The notes beneath the pieces were generated by a model that was not told the origin of the DNA, did no database searches, and saw only the letters and a program-made list of their open reading frames with translations. Positions 23,200-34,480 of a stretch of 64,000 nt of DNA are shown in pieces. Origin of the DNA: Pampus argenteus (Eukaryota > Chordata > Actinopteri > Scombriformes > Stromateidae). Position 1 is the first letter of the stretch; each line of letters opens with the position of its first letter. Position numbers and translations under genes: made by a program. The stretch lies in contig CM072868.1 in NCBI GenBank assembly GCA_036937835.1, forward strand, positions 5,890,001 to 5,954,000. The letters are read 5' to 3'.

Positions 23200-23620
23200 C
23201 AGGGAGAGGCAGGCTGTATAATGGCCCTGAGTGGAGTGGGAGAGGGTGCTTAGCCAGGGTAATTTAAGAGCAGGACACACGGATGGGATTGGGGGCAAAG
23301 AAGAGACTCTGTAGGGCAGCAGTGATTAGACAGAAGGGCTCTCTTGAGTGCAGCGATGGAACTTAGCCACAATGAAAGAAGAGGGGGGAGGAGACGGGAA
23401 CCCACCTCATGACATCATCAAAAGGGGTGAAAATGGCAAGGGTGCTGACTGTGGAGTTTGGGGATTCCATAATCAAAGGGCTCATGTGAAGTCCTTATGA
23501 CGCCGCTGATCGTGCTGTTTGTCAAAAAGCAAGTAGGACACCAGGTTGCTACGCTCAGTGAAAATGTCCCTGCGGTCAGCAAAGTACAGCAAAGGTTTTC
23601 CCAGAGGATAAAGATATAGG
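23200..23620. promoter_or_regulatory. Candidate conserved non-coding element
   Basis: Purine-rich but complex sequence with GGTAATTTAAGAG, AGTGATTAGACAG, CATGACATCATC (CRE/AP-1-like) and CCATAATCAAAGGG (homeodomain and TCF-like). It lacks simple repeats and has balanced composition. Confidence 0.3.
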
Positions 23621-25999
23621 AAGGTAAACAATCGCTAGCCAGGTAGTGTAATGCTACACTGCAGTATCTGGCTGTGTGCACACACCATCACAAGAAGTAA
23701 GAAATAGCACAAGTCATCATGCTCTGGAGCTGCATGGTAGTTAAATAAAACACCCTGAGGTTCAAGAGGTCATCGTTGATAAGGTGGGGAAACAATACAT
23801 GCGTGGAAACTAACTACAGGCAATTTGATAGCAGGACGTTGCAGACCTATCAAACCAAGCAATGAATACACGGTGCTTGAAGTCGTTGAGCCCCCTGGCT
23901 CTTATTTATCTGAAGGTAAAACATAAATGGAAAACTGAAAATGGCACTCAGCACCTGCATGCTTCCCATGTCTGTTTGGACATTAGGTGTAATGAAAGCC
24001 ACACGTCTTCTGTCTGGAAAGGTTGAAAATGATGCAGCTCAAATGAACCTGCCTCTCAGTTAAATGTTTTCACACTTCATACTCCATTATGGTGGTGCTG
24101 ATGTGAGCAGCTCCAGGTGAGCAGTGGGGATGAAGGCTGTCAGTGGAGACGAGGGGCTGTGGTCCTTAAAGTGGGAGTGTGAGAAAGAAATGGGAATGGA
24201 GCCACAGCTCATTGGGAGCATCAACCTGCTACTGGGAGGACAGGGAACATGACTCATTAGGTATGGGCTTCTGCACTTTCTATACTGAGCTGCATGCTAA
24301 TGTAGGGAAGACATGGCTGAACTGGCACTACAGTTCTAGACAATCACAGTGCTAGAAAACTAAAACAGATTGTGGCTTTTCAGTGTGACGTAGCATCGCA
24401 TAACCTTCCAACAAGTTGGTACTTGTAAATTGTTTATCATAGTCACACAACTTTGAAGCAATCTGATTTATTTTTGTCTGTGATAAAATGGCAACATTTG
24501 CATGAAAGACTACATAATTTACTTGAATAGTTGGGAGAAAAATGTCTTAGCTCATATACATTATGGCCATTGTAGAGTAAGTGAGCCCTGATGGAGATTG
24601 AAGGAGAGTGAAAACCTTTATCATACTAATGAGGAACATTAGCCATACTTTCCAGGCTTCAATGACGTTGACAATTTTACACTTGACATTAATTGCCTTT
24701 CTCAAGTACTGAAATTTTTTTTTTTTTTAACCTGAAGAGTGTAATTTTACGAGGCTGAGTTAAATATTGAGGAGGTTTGTAATGAATGTGGACAGGAGTC
24801 AGCCAGAAGTTTTCTATTTGCAAGGTTGAGATGTCAATAAAAAGCTCTTACAGTGGCATTTATCACTACAGACACACACGTATACACCTTATGTGTATGT
24901 CATACAGGAATGCAGAGAAGGCAACATCAATTCAGTCACACTTAGTGGGGTAAACCACCCCGCAAATGATTACTCCACATCAAATACAGAAGGAACTGTG
25001 TTTAAACACCACAAAACAAATGGGGGCTTGTTTGCTCTTGAATTTTCTTTCTTTTCTTGGCAAAGACTAATTAGATGCTCGAGGATACATCTGATTAAAC
25101 AACACGCCACTTGCACAATTAAATGTCATGTGCAATTACTATGAGAGGAATGACTAATCCTCATACCACATAACCTATTTGCATGTATCTTGCCATCGTC
25201 CTACCAGCTCTTTTTTCTATCTCAGTATCCGTCTTAGCCCTAGCAAAGGCAGATATTATGAAACCTGTCTGATTATTGGTGAGAACAAGCACATAGCTTT
25301 TATACCAATACAGTGTGTGGTATAAAATACACTGAAATCTACTATTTGTCACCTTGTATGAAAACTCAAGACATGAAGGTTCAGTGCTGACCTTATTTGA
25401 ATCTTAAAGCCTCCATTTAGAAGTTAAACTTTAGATAATGTATGTGCTGTTGATGGTCCTATATTCCAAACAGAAATGTCCTAGTTTTAAACAGATTTAT
25501 GCGAGATGTGCAGTCCCCAACTGAGCTAGAAAACATTCCCTGTGGGCAATACTCCCTCTCACTTTCTCCAAATGGAATAACAACTAGAAGTGAAGTCCCT
25601 TTACAAGTTGCCTCAAGTCTTGCAAGCTTTTTTATACACTGCTGTTGTGTTTTGCTTATTGCTCACTTGCAGCTGTGTGTTTCTGGCTGAGTTTTTGTTA
25701 TCAACCTTTACCTTCATTTTTTTTAGGGCATTCCAGCTTTAACAAACTCTTTTTGCAGCATAGGTTGGGAGTTAGACTCAAACTCCATGTCACAAGTACC
25801 TGGCCTGCACCTGTGCCTGTTGCATTAAGGGGCAATTCAAGTGCATCAAATCATTTGCTTCCATCTAGTCTCATTTTGAAAGTTTTTATACTTTACTCAC
25901 ATTAAGTGGCCGTTTCCTTTTTTTTTTCTTTTTGATCGGTCTAGCCTTCAACAATAATCTCAAGAGGGCCCATTTCCCGCTGCACTGCTGTGATCAGTC
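23621..25999. other. Non-coding, no recognisable feature
   Basis: Mixed sequence. T runs lie near 24718-24729 and 25918-25928. Short frames at 24893-25144 and 25499-25905 have no recognisable product. No repeat boundary could be assigned. Confidence 0.4.
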
Positions 26000-26640
26000 A
26001 CCTGTTCTTCGTTTCATACAAAGCTTGTGTGGGCCGTGTAGAGCGTTCATCCCCAGTCCTGCCATATCACTGGGAGAGGGTGTTTTCCCCAAAGTAATCC
26101 TGATTACTCCTCCGTAGAGCCTGCACACTGCTGCCTGGATAGCTGTGAAGTTGTAGCATATGACTAGATCCACCCTACTCTTCCACTGCCCACACATTAC
26201 CCCACCCATCTTACATGCTCTTCATCTGTTTCCAGAGGTGAGATTTGGAATCGGGTGGGAGTGTGTCCAATGGCATTAACCCACAGTGGAGCTTGAATCA
26301 CAGATTAGAGCAGAGGAGGGACTGTGCACAGTGGTGCTGGGTGGGAGGTGATACAGTGGTGAGATGGGGCTTCGGGCGTCTGGGGAGGGTGGACAGCTCT
26401 CATCAGGGCCAGCAGGGATAGAGGAATAATACAGAGATGTGGGGCTTGAAATCCAAAAAAGGGATTGGCTTAAATCTTCTGCTATTGAGATGGAGCTTTG
26501 GGGCTAATAAAGGATTCCCTTGAAGGAAGAGTGAGAGCTCCCAGACTCCAGAGTTCGTAGTGTCCCTGCTGGTGCCAGAGCAATTTATCATCTGTGTTCC
26601 CTCTGAAAGCTGCCACATTCATAGCGGAGGCAAATTTGCC
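26000..26640. promoter_or_regulatory. Candidate conserved non-coding tract containing a splice-like junction
   Basis: GC-richer, repeat-free DNA of over 600 bp. At 26216-26243 a pyrimidine tract ending TCTGTTTCCAG (26235) is followed two bases later by GTGAGA, so a 3' and a 5' splice-like site almost touch. The remainder holds CAGATTAGAGCAG and GGGCTAATAAAGG. The conservation claim is inferred. Confidence 0.25.
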
Positions 26641-27229
26641 TTCATGTCAGTGTAGTTGAGTTAAACCCTGAAGTTTTACTGACTTGTCAATCTGTTCTCA
26701 AATCTGTTTCTTTTAAACCAGCTTTAGAGTAACATATTAAGATCTATGGCAGCACTTATCTTCAAATAATTCCTCCTTTCCTCTTCTCTCCTTATTAAAA
26801 CTAATAACTATACAAATGTTCTATTATGCTACTTGACGTATCATTAAAGCGTATGACATGATCTGACTATTGTGATCATAACGATCATAACACGCATATT
26901 TATATCACAGTAATCTCTTTTGTTTGTTTGTTGTTTTTGTTTTGTTTTTTATTTGCCCTGTTTGATGGGACTTGCTAATACTTTTCCATGTCGATGGCTT
27001 CACTTAAACTCACTAACAGAACAGGGACAGGACTAATAATAGGACTTAGATTCATAAATAACAGGACAAGAAGGACTTTGCATGCCAGTGGTACCCCGAT
27101 GTCACCCTACTAACAATCATCTGGAGATGTATCAGTAATGAGGCACTAGACCAACACAAGATGAGTGAAAAGTATATATGTTGGGTGGCAGGTGCGAGGT
27201 TCAATGCTGAGAAACTGAAAAGTAAACAT
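26641..27229. other. Non-coding with GTTT-rich low complexity
   Basis: Includes a TTTG/GTTT-rich patch at about 26919-26952 and a short direct repeat, GATCATAAC, at about 26874-26890. Otherwise AT-rich without features. Confidence 0.45.
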
Positions 27230-27490
27230 TAGGGTTAAGTGTGTGGGCAAGAACATTGTTTAATAATGGTTTCCTTGAATATGTACTTGGAGGGGTGTTA
27301 GGCTGGTGCTTGATGAATAGCTATAATTGCCTTCATACGACAGGCATTTACTGTCGGATCATTGATGGATCCAGTGTGAACCACATTACTGCAAATGCAA
27401 CTGCTCAAGGTTTAATGGGTCGGTTGCCGTTGGGACTCCAATTAACAATTATTTTTATTTTATTAAACTACAATGATAATAAATTTCTTC
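27230..27490. promoter_or_regulatory. Candidate conserved non-coding element
   Basis: Complex sequence with TTTAATAATGG, GATGAATAGCTATAATTGCC, CTCAAGGTTTAATGGG and CCAATTAACAATT (homeodomain and SOX-like). A plus-strand frame across it is open for 85 codons without any recognisable product. Texture suggests a CNE. Confidence 0.35.
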
Positions 27491-27559
27491 ATCTTTGATT
27501 TAGTTTTAGTCACTGCCTTTAACACCAGTTGCAGTATCTCCTTGAGGAGCCTTACCTGC

Positions 27560-28080
27560 CTCCTAACAAGTCCTGAATTTAGGACAACTAGCCGGCACCA
27601 GCTAGTTATTTACACTGCTGCACCGAGCCAAGTAGTCATTATTATGCAAATTCATTCAATTGCACAAGTGGGGGGAGAGTGGTCTTATGAAGATGAGGAA
27701 TTGCAGATAATTAGCAGGAAGGCATTTTGTTTGAACTGAGCCACTTCGACTTGGGATGTGCTATGAAGGTTGGGTGATAAACAAGCAATGGAAAAACACA
27801 AGGGGAAAGAGAAAAAAAGATAGCAAGCTCTTTCATCTAAACCCACACAGATAAATGTAAGGAATAATCAACTGTTGTGTTGTCAAATGTTGCAAATAGA
27901 CAGCTGTGGAATTAACCATCTCCAATCTGATTGTCCCCAGCACTTTAATCCCTAATGCAGATAAATATGGCTCTGAAGTTGCCGGGTGAAAGTGGCTACA
28001 GCCCTGAGTCTGACCATCTAACAGCTTCTGTCTAAATGGCTTCGACTGTCGAAACGAGGCACTGATGTGATGTTGGCGCG
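27560..28080. promoter_or_regulatory. Candidate conserved non-coding element with octamer
   Basis: A perfect ATGCAAAT lies at 27644-27651, inside TCATTATTATGCAAATTCA and next to CATTCAATTGCAC. Further on come GCAGATAATTAGCAGG, CTGTGGAATTAACCATC, CTTTAATCCCTAATGC and AGCTGTGG. The whole 500 bp is complex, with little repetition. The octamer plus SOX/homeodomain-like spacing is reminiscent of neural enhancers; function is inferred. Confidence 0.4.
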
Positions 28081-28258
28081 CTCTCTCTCTGTTTGTCTGT
28101 CTTGCCTGCTTTTTGTTCGCTATAGGTATCATTGTTTCCATTCCATTTCACAGCAATTGGCCTTGGTGAGGGAAAAGTGCTTTTCTATCCTTGAGCTGTG
28201 TCTTTGTCATATCAAGGCCTCTAGCTTGAGCTACAGATCCTTTATAAACCAGAGAATA

Positions 28259-28274
28259 TTTGTGTGTGTGTGTA
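28259..28274 (+). repeat. (TG)n microsatellite
   Basis: Eight dinucleotide units, followed by more degenerate GT-rich sequence up to about 28290, and again at 28355-28395. Confidence 0.85.
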
Positions 28275-28898
28275 TGAATTGTGTGTGTTTATCTAAAGCA
28301 CTGCGCGTGCCTATAGTTATTGCAGTGTAATGTCATGGTGCATGTTTTATATGTTTGAGTGTGTGCGCACACAAGTGTGTGAGTGTGTATGTGAGCACTG
28401 AATATGTTGAGAATGCTGATGGATCTATTTTAGGCTAAAAGAGTCTGTCAGAATGAATTGCATTAGTATGACAACAGACATACAAGGTTTGTTGAAAGCA
28501 CAGCCACTTGAATAAAGAATCTTTTATCAAATCCAAGCCACCGCTTTTTACAAATTGTATTCAAACACATTTTCTTGCTGTTTTGTTCTTCAAAACTGAC
28601 AGAATATATATATATTTTTGCGGCTATTTGAATAGCCTTTTTCCTGGGTGCCTTTTTTGATGGATACATATTCAGGTGCTCCTGATAGTGCCTGGTTTTG
28701 ATTTAGTGAAAATGGCCACAATATGGCGAAATTCTAAGAAAACACATTAATGCAACTATACAACTCTGACAGTGTTAGCGGCTGATTCCTTTTCAGTTTT
28801 AATTGCATCCAGATAACCCGAGTAGAATGACGCTAGAAGTAATTAATCACACACCCCCTTTGTGTGTACATTTATAACACACAACTAGACTCACACAA

Positions 28899-28915
28899 AC
28901 ACACACACACACACA
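28899..28915 (+). repeat. (AC)8 microsatellite
   Basis: Seen directly within CA-rich flanks. Confidence 0.9.
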
Positions 28916-28959
28916 AGGCTATAGAAAGGTGATCAATCAAGTTGCGACAATGTTCCAAA

Positions 28960-29260
28960 CACACCATTATTCCCTCAATGGCTGCCTTTATCAACAGGCT
29001 AATTTGTCTCTCTCCGCACCTCAAACATTATGAGTCCTCACACATTTAGCCCCACACCTATCCCTTTTATCTCCCTACCCACCACTTAATACAGCAATTA
29101 GAGAGCTGTAGAGGTTGAGGTTTCAGCTTCCTGTTAACTCTTACCAGCTCAGGCTAGTTGCCCCAGTCACTGTAACCTGTAGCCGGCCGTGACAGCTACA
29201 GGGTTCAGCTGACAAGACGATCGCTACCACAGCCAAGCACCAGACTACCTTCTTCTCTGT
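28960..29260. promoter_or_regulatory. Candidate conserved non-coding element
   Basis: Repeat-free sequence with CTTTATCAACAGGCTAATTTG, CACTTAATACAGCAATTAGAG and a GC-richer end containing GTAGCCGGCCGTGACAGC. Homeodomain cores occur together with CpG-containing motifs. Inferred from texture. Confidence 0.35.
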
Positions 29261-30847
29261 CTCCACTTCTCATAGCACATTCTTTTTTTCTTGCTACTTC
29301 TAATAATCTCCTCTATCTTCCTGCTTACAGTTCTTCCTTCCTTCCCATATACAGGCTCACTGGGTTGATAAAACAATCATCACTACAGTAGCATTAAGTA
29401 TGTAAACATATTAAAATTGCTGCTGTGCTCTTTCTTTTCATTTCTTCATAGTTGCCCATAGCTCGTTTCTGATTTCCAGTGCCCCTGTCTCCGACTCTTG
29501 CTTACTTTTCTGCTTTCGTGTACTCCCCTGCTCTTGTTCTGCCCTCATCCTCCAATCTTTCATGTTGATTTCAACACTGGCAGGTCCACAGATGAAAAGT
29601 GGAATGTAGTCGGCTGAAGAGAGCCAATTTCCTCGTCTCTTGTGAAGATTAGCTGAAGCTCATTGGAACGTATGCTTTGTGTTAAAGAGCCTGCCAAATG
29701 ACAGAACACGGTTGGGGGATTCATAATTATCTTTTTATTACTCTGCATGTATAATGACTGCCCCCATTATAAAACTCAAGACGATGTATACAATTACATT
29801 ACCCCAGACAGCACTGAAACAGGTGCATTTATTATACATTACAGTTGATGTCTTTTTGATAACATGGTTATTTTTTTTCATCTAAAATGAGTGATTGGCT
29901 GTCAAACATGTGATATTAGTTGCAAATAACTATAGTATACTATCAAATGGCATTTGCTTGCATGCGGTTTAAATCATACATATACATTTTACAACATGTC
30001 CGTACACTACTGAAGCTTCTGGGACAAAATGAATGCAATTTTCTTTATCAAGGGTTTGCTGTTTGCAGTATTTACCATATTATCTGAATTATGTGTAATT
30101 TTGAGAAACAGTGAGACCTAGTGGTGAATAAAATATGAGGGCTCATAGAGGGTAAAGCATTCATTATCGGATGTAGCCTGTAGGCTTTAGGAGATATTGT
30201 AGATTACCATACAATACTATACCAAAAGTGTTGTCTTCACTCCTGCTTTACCTGCTATTGCAGTATGACCTAAAACAAGATATGGAAGATACGCACGTTT
30301 TACCTGACTGAAGGTTTAAAAAGGTCAACATTAAGCCAGGACATAGTCCATGTGTCAGCATTACATTGAGACTGTCTGCATGCTTTGCATTTGTCACTTT
30401 TTTTTTTGCACATATGCTGAATATACCAGATTAAACGGCAAGTAGTTTTCTTAAAATGACTCCTAAGTCCTGCTTGTCACTCCTACTCTTCAGCTTTACA
30501 TCGCATAGCATAATTTTAGGGTTGTTACTGTGCTTTCCTTATTTAGAATGTAAATACAAATGCAAAATGAGCCACCATTTGAGTGCAATTGGTAGCAATG
30601 ACCCGGAAAAAGTGACACAGTTCAGGTGACGTCAATATGACAGTGACAGATTTCCATAATTGGAGGTGGCGGGTTGGGTGGATAGATTGATAGAAAAATA
30701 GATGGATAGATGGGAAAAAGTGGACTTAACTGCAGGAGTCCGCTGTTTGCGACTGTGTCATGTTTCCAACCGTGAGTCGGGGGAAGATTTTTAGAAACTA
30801 TCACTACAATTGTTGTGGTGTTACCGCTACTGTTACCATGACAACGA
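29261..30847. other. Non-coding, no recognisable feature
   Basis: Pyrimidine-rich near 29280-29345, otherwise AT-rich. It has T runs near 29871 and 30399 and an imperfect GATA-type tract at 30679-30714. No gene or RNA was seen. Confidence 0.4.
30679..30714 (+). repeat. Imperfect GATA/GATG microsatellite
   Basis: Degenerate tandem GATA, GATT and GATG units. An old, interrupted microsatellite. Confidence 0.7.
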
Positions 30848-30877
30848 ACTTTAAGGAAGTAGTAACTTCCTTAAAGT
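30848..30877. repeat. Perfect 13-bp inverted repeat (hairpin)
   Basis: ACTTTAAGGAAGT (30848-30860) is followed by the 4-base loop AGTA and then ACTTCCTTAAAGT (30865-30877), an exact reverse complement. It abuts copy 2 of the interspersed repeat. It may be an insertion scar, a transposon end or a structured element. It is not followed by a T tract, so it does not look like a terminator. Confidence 0.85.
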
Positions 30878-30884
30878 AGTAAGT

Positions 30885-31102
30885 GATCATTTCAACCCAA
30901 ACCGTAATCTTTCCTTAACCATAACGTGTTTTTTGTGCCTAAACCTAACCAGACCTTAACTATAAAACAATGATTTTTTTTTTTTTTTACAATTACCGCT
31001 GACAGAGGCAACATATTGGAAAACTCTACTGTGAATTGTTCTGTAGCGCATGGTACAAACAACCTATGTGTTCGTTTAATTATAAGGATGTGTTCATACC
31101 TA
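30885..31102 (+). repeat. Interspersed repeat, copy 2 (related to 4033-4232)
   Basis: It contains CAACCCAAACCGTAATC, GCCTAAACCTAACCAGACC and, at 30991-31014, AATTACCGCTGACAGAGG, which aligns with 4133-4156. A GTTCGTTTAATTATAAGG block from 31069 aligns with 4199. A 15-base T run (30974-30988) interrupts it. The sequence matches a repeat type that I recall as frequent in percomorph fish. Confidence 0.6.
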
Positions 31103-31347
31103 CAGTGCCAAATGGTACAGATGCAAGCGAGGACTGGGTTTATGGGCTTTTGAATGAGGATGGGATAGAGCAAATGAGCATTTTGGCTGTAGTATTTCTG
31201 TCATCCCACCACAAACAGACAAACAACAGGACCGCAGGCTTGTGAATAGACTCAGTTATTAACCCCATAAATCACTAGACTGCTGATGGATGCCATATAT
31301 GAGACAATTCATCAGATTTTCTTCCTCTTTTTCATTTGCAGTCACAG

Positions 31348-31378
<31 letters not shown>

Positions 31379-32129
31379 CAGTGTATACAGGCACACACAC
31401 GGAGTTGCAAATCTTTCATACAATAGCATGACATTGCATCTTGGTCACCAGTGCTGTTTTGTTCTGCTACATTTTCCTGCTTATCCACACAAGGAATCCA
31501 TCACATCCTTACTGGCTCTAACTAATAGTGTTAGACAAGGCATTTGCCACTTGGGCTACATACAGAGAAAAGATTCTCTTTCCATGAATAATCCTGGTTC
31601 CTCTGAAAAAATAGAGAGTAGATAAGATTATAGGTAATGAAGAGGAATGGATTGGGGCAAAGCAGAGGGAAGTAGGAGGGGATCTTAACTCTATGACCAG
31701 CAGCTTTGTGATAGTGATTTAAAAGGTCAGAGAAGGATGATAAAGGCCTGTGCATTATTAATGCTGAAGGGATCTAACTGGATGTGATTGGAAGTTTCTG
31801 CTGGCGCTCCTGCTGAAGAAAAACGAAAATTCATCAAAGTGCTCGTGCATTTTTGTGTGTTCTCACATCGCTGCTTCATGAAATGATACAACATATGAAT
31901 CTTATTTGAGTTTTACTGTTTTGCATAGTGTAAAAATAGCTCATCTTGTTTTGTTGTTTTTTTTTTGTTTTTTTTTTTTGCTTGTTGCTGTCTTCCCAGG
32001 ATGAAGGTGTACGTGAAAGAACTAAATGCATCAAAATTAATTTTTAAACTCAATTGTGCAGAAAGCGAGCCTCATTTCTTTTCTCTGCTGCAGTGATTTC
32101 AAAAGAACATTTCTATCAGTGTTTGTGAA
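31103..32129. other. Non-coding with CA and T-rich tracts
   Basis: AT-rich DNA. T/GTTT-rich low complexity lies at about 31947-31980. A 111-codon plus-strand frame (31290-31625) crosses the CA repeat and is not a plausible gene. Confidence 0.45.
31348..31374 (+). repeat. (AC)13 microsatellite
   Basis: An uninterrupted dinucleotide run, likely polymorphic in length. Confidence 0.95.
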
Positions 32130-32420
32130 ACTGGGTAATGTTTATCTGCTAGGGAGGAAAGTTTGTGCAATGGCAAACAGTGTCAGTGGAGCACCGTGAA
32201 GTCCATGTGCATGTGAATTGGTTCTGTAAATGTGTCTCACATTTGTGCATGTGTGCATGTGTGTGAGATTGTGGTTAGCTGTCGCCCCCAGTACTGATTG
32301 ATGGTTTACAGACAGGTAATTTATGACCTCTCGGTGGCTGGCACGGAGAAGGGTGACACGCGACTTTCCCCGCAGATAAATAAGCGCTGCTCTGGGGCTC
32401 ACATCACCTCACCCCTGCAT
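32130..32420. promoter_or_regulatory. Candidate conserved non-coding element
   Basis: Complex sequence with TTGTGGTTAGC, ACTGATTGATGG, CAGGTAATTTATGACC, GTGACACGCG and CAGATAAATAAGCGC. It is richer in CpG than its surroundings and contains a short TGTGCATG-type patch. Inferred from texture. Confidence 0.3.
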
Positions 32421-32659
32421 GTTTGTGAAAGAACAGATTTAGCTCTTGCTCTTTTATTTTTTACATTTTTTTTTGTCTTCCCAAACAGCTCACGGCTTTG
32501 TGCTCGTCCTCTCATCTTGCTTTCTTCTGTTCTTTCCTTTCATTCTCCACGCATTTCACCACAGTTTTCCTCTGTGCCTCACTTTATAATATCATGTACT
32601 ATTTCCCACCCTGTTTCTCTCCCACCTCTGGTTGTCTTTGTTTTGCCCCTTCTCTCAGC
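32421..32659. other. Pyrimidine-rich spacer
   Basis: T/C-rich DNA over about 240 bp, crossed by incidental plus-strand open frames. No product is recognisable. Confidence 0.5.
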
Positions 32660-33000
32660 AGGAAGCTGGGGACTTTGACATGCCAGCCATCATTTATAGA
32701 AATATGGTGTGAAATCGATCTCATGAAGAACCCTGCTGCAACAGTAGATTTGGAGTGGGAGGGGGGGCTGCAGATTAATTTCAAGGTCTCTTTGATGAAA
32801 CACATGGCCTGTCTGAAACAGGGTGTGTGATATCATATTGTAATTTATCATGTGGATAGTTTCTGCTGCCTGCATGTCTGTGTCAGAGGTTTATTGAGGG
32901 GACAGGGCAGTTTCATTTCAGCTAAAATAAACATCAAATGGTGGCCAAGCTCAATCAATCCCTTTGTCTGTCCAAGTAATCCTCCCCTAGAGAGGAAAGC
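32660..33000. promoter_or_regulatory. Candidate conserved non-coding element
   Basis: Complex sequence with CATCATTTATAG, GCAGATTAATTTCAAGG, GTAATTTATCATG and CAATCAATCCCTTTG motifs. It has no repeats and no coding signal that I can recognise. Confidence 0.3.
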
Positions 33001-33999
33001 TGTAGAGAGCCAGGCATGAGCTGGAAGTCGAATGGCAAAGAGGGAGAGAGATGTGAACAGAGGTTGACTGATGGATGGGGACGTTATAACACTGCTGGGA
33101 CGATGTGTCGTTTATTGCCAGTTGCTTGTCACTCGTTGCCTCTTGTTTCTTTTATGGCAGTGATTACAGAGCGAGTGCATAGACAAACAGCACCCACAGA
33201 GATCCCCAACAGCTACATAAAACACATGAACACACACACACTAGATGTTAACCTTCCTCAGCAAAGCTAAGCCACCTTTAGGACAGTGGGGACACGATGC
33301 AGGTAGGAGACGGAAGTCATCAGAAGTAACATTTGTTGGACCATGTCTGACCCTGACGTGACACTTTAAAGCCACAGTCCAGCAGACCTTGAACAAGTTC
33401 TGCTTCCCTCCAACAGGGATCCCGTTAACAAGTGCTAAAACTGTTCAGACATGTGATGTCTGTGGGCCTGTTTCCGACCACGGCTGCTTCCCAGATCAGT
33501 CAAGCTACGTTTTTACTAGAGCTGGATGAAATGGCAAAAACATAACAATATATCTGAAGTGTTTTTTTTCTGAAAGGTCTTTACTAAACATTTGTTATCA
33601 AAACAATTTAGACAAAAATCCTTTCATGAATGTAATCCTGTTTGCATTACCTTTATTATTACCTTTTCATGGAGACATTTCAATCTTCATCAGCAGATGA
33701 GAATTTCTCATGTTATAACAAGTGGTTGCATAGGTGGGAGATCGTAACTTTTGTCTGTTGTTAAAGATGGTGCGTGGTGTCAGATGTGAATGACCACCGT
33801 GTTTTTCTAGTCAATGGCAAATATAAAGTAGAAACATAGTGAAAAGTAAAAGTAAATACGGTAGTGATTTTGCATTTAGGTAGGAAAGGGCCATGTGTGT
33901 GCAGTTAATTTACCATTGAGATATAAAATAGTAGAAGTCAAGTCAGTATAGTAAAATGCATGTCTTATATGGACACATGTTGGTCAGTACCAACCAACT
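33001..33999. other. Non-coding, no recognisable feature
   Basis: Mixed composition. No gene, repeat boundary or compact motif cluster can be supported. Confidence 0.4.
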
Positions 34000-34480
34000 A
34001 CCGAAGTTTGATACAGGGAGACTGTAGGCTGCTGTCACAGCGTTCCTCAGCTCAGCGTCCCTGAGTGAGCCATTGACCACAATAGGCAGTTCCTCTGCGC
34101 TATGGCAACAAGGAAGATGCATCAAGACACCTGATGCAGCCTGAATGTACAGCACAGCCCTAATTTTTCTATCCAAGGCCAGTGGTAATTTAGTAGTGCC
34201 TGTTCCTGACACTGTGCCAAGCCATTCTCTTCTGTTGTCCTATTTTTCATAATACCACTTTCTTCCAGGGCTAAACAATAAGAGAAGGGAGGGACTTTAA
34301 TAAGCCTCCATCTCAGCCCTGTGCAGCTCAGGGGCTTGTGGCAACAGTAACTGTGTGTATTTATTATTGATGGCTAGCACCTTGGCCCTGTGTTCGCAGT
34401 GGAGGAACAAAACCAGAGAAACCAGGTCATCTACTGCACAATGGGGAAAGTGCCAGAGGCCCAGCTGACTCACCCATCCA
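34000..34480. promoter_or_regulatory. Candidate conserved non-coding element
   Basis: Balanced, repeat-free tract with CCATTGACCACAATAGG (CCAAT and RUNX-like), CAGTGGTAATTTAG, GCTAAACAATAAG (FOX/SOX-like) and ATTTATTATTGATGGCTAGC. Inferred from texture. Confidence 0.3.

Larger units (their letters stand above)
28081..28959. other. Non-coding with GT/CA microsatellites
   Basis: Apart from the GT, GTGC-type and CA tracts listed separately, this stretch is AT-rich. It has an ATAT patch near 28605-28616 and no recognisable gene. Confidence 0.45.

Noticed and set aside
32298..32830. Two overlapping plus-strand frames (126 and 110 codons)
   Set aside because: They run through T/C-rich DNA and encode Ser/Phe/Leu-rich low complexity in two different frames. 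Not gene-like.
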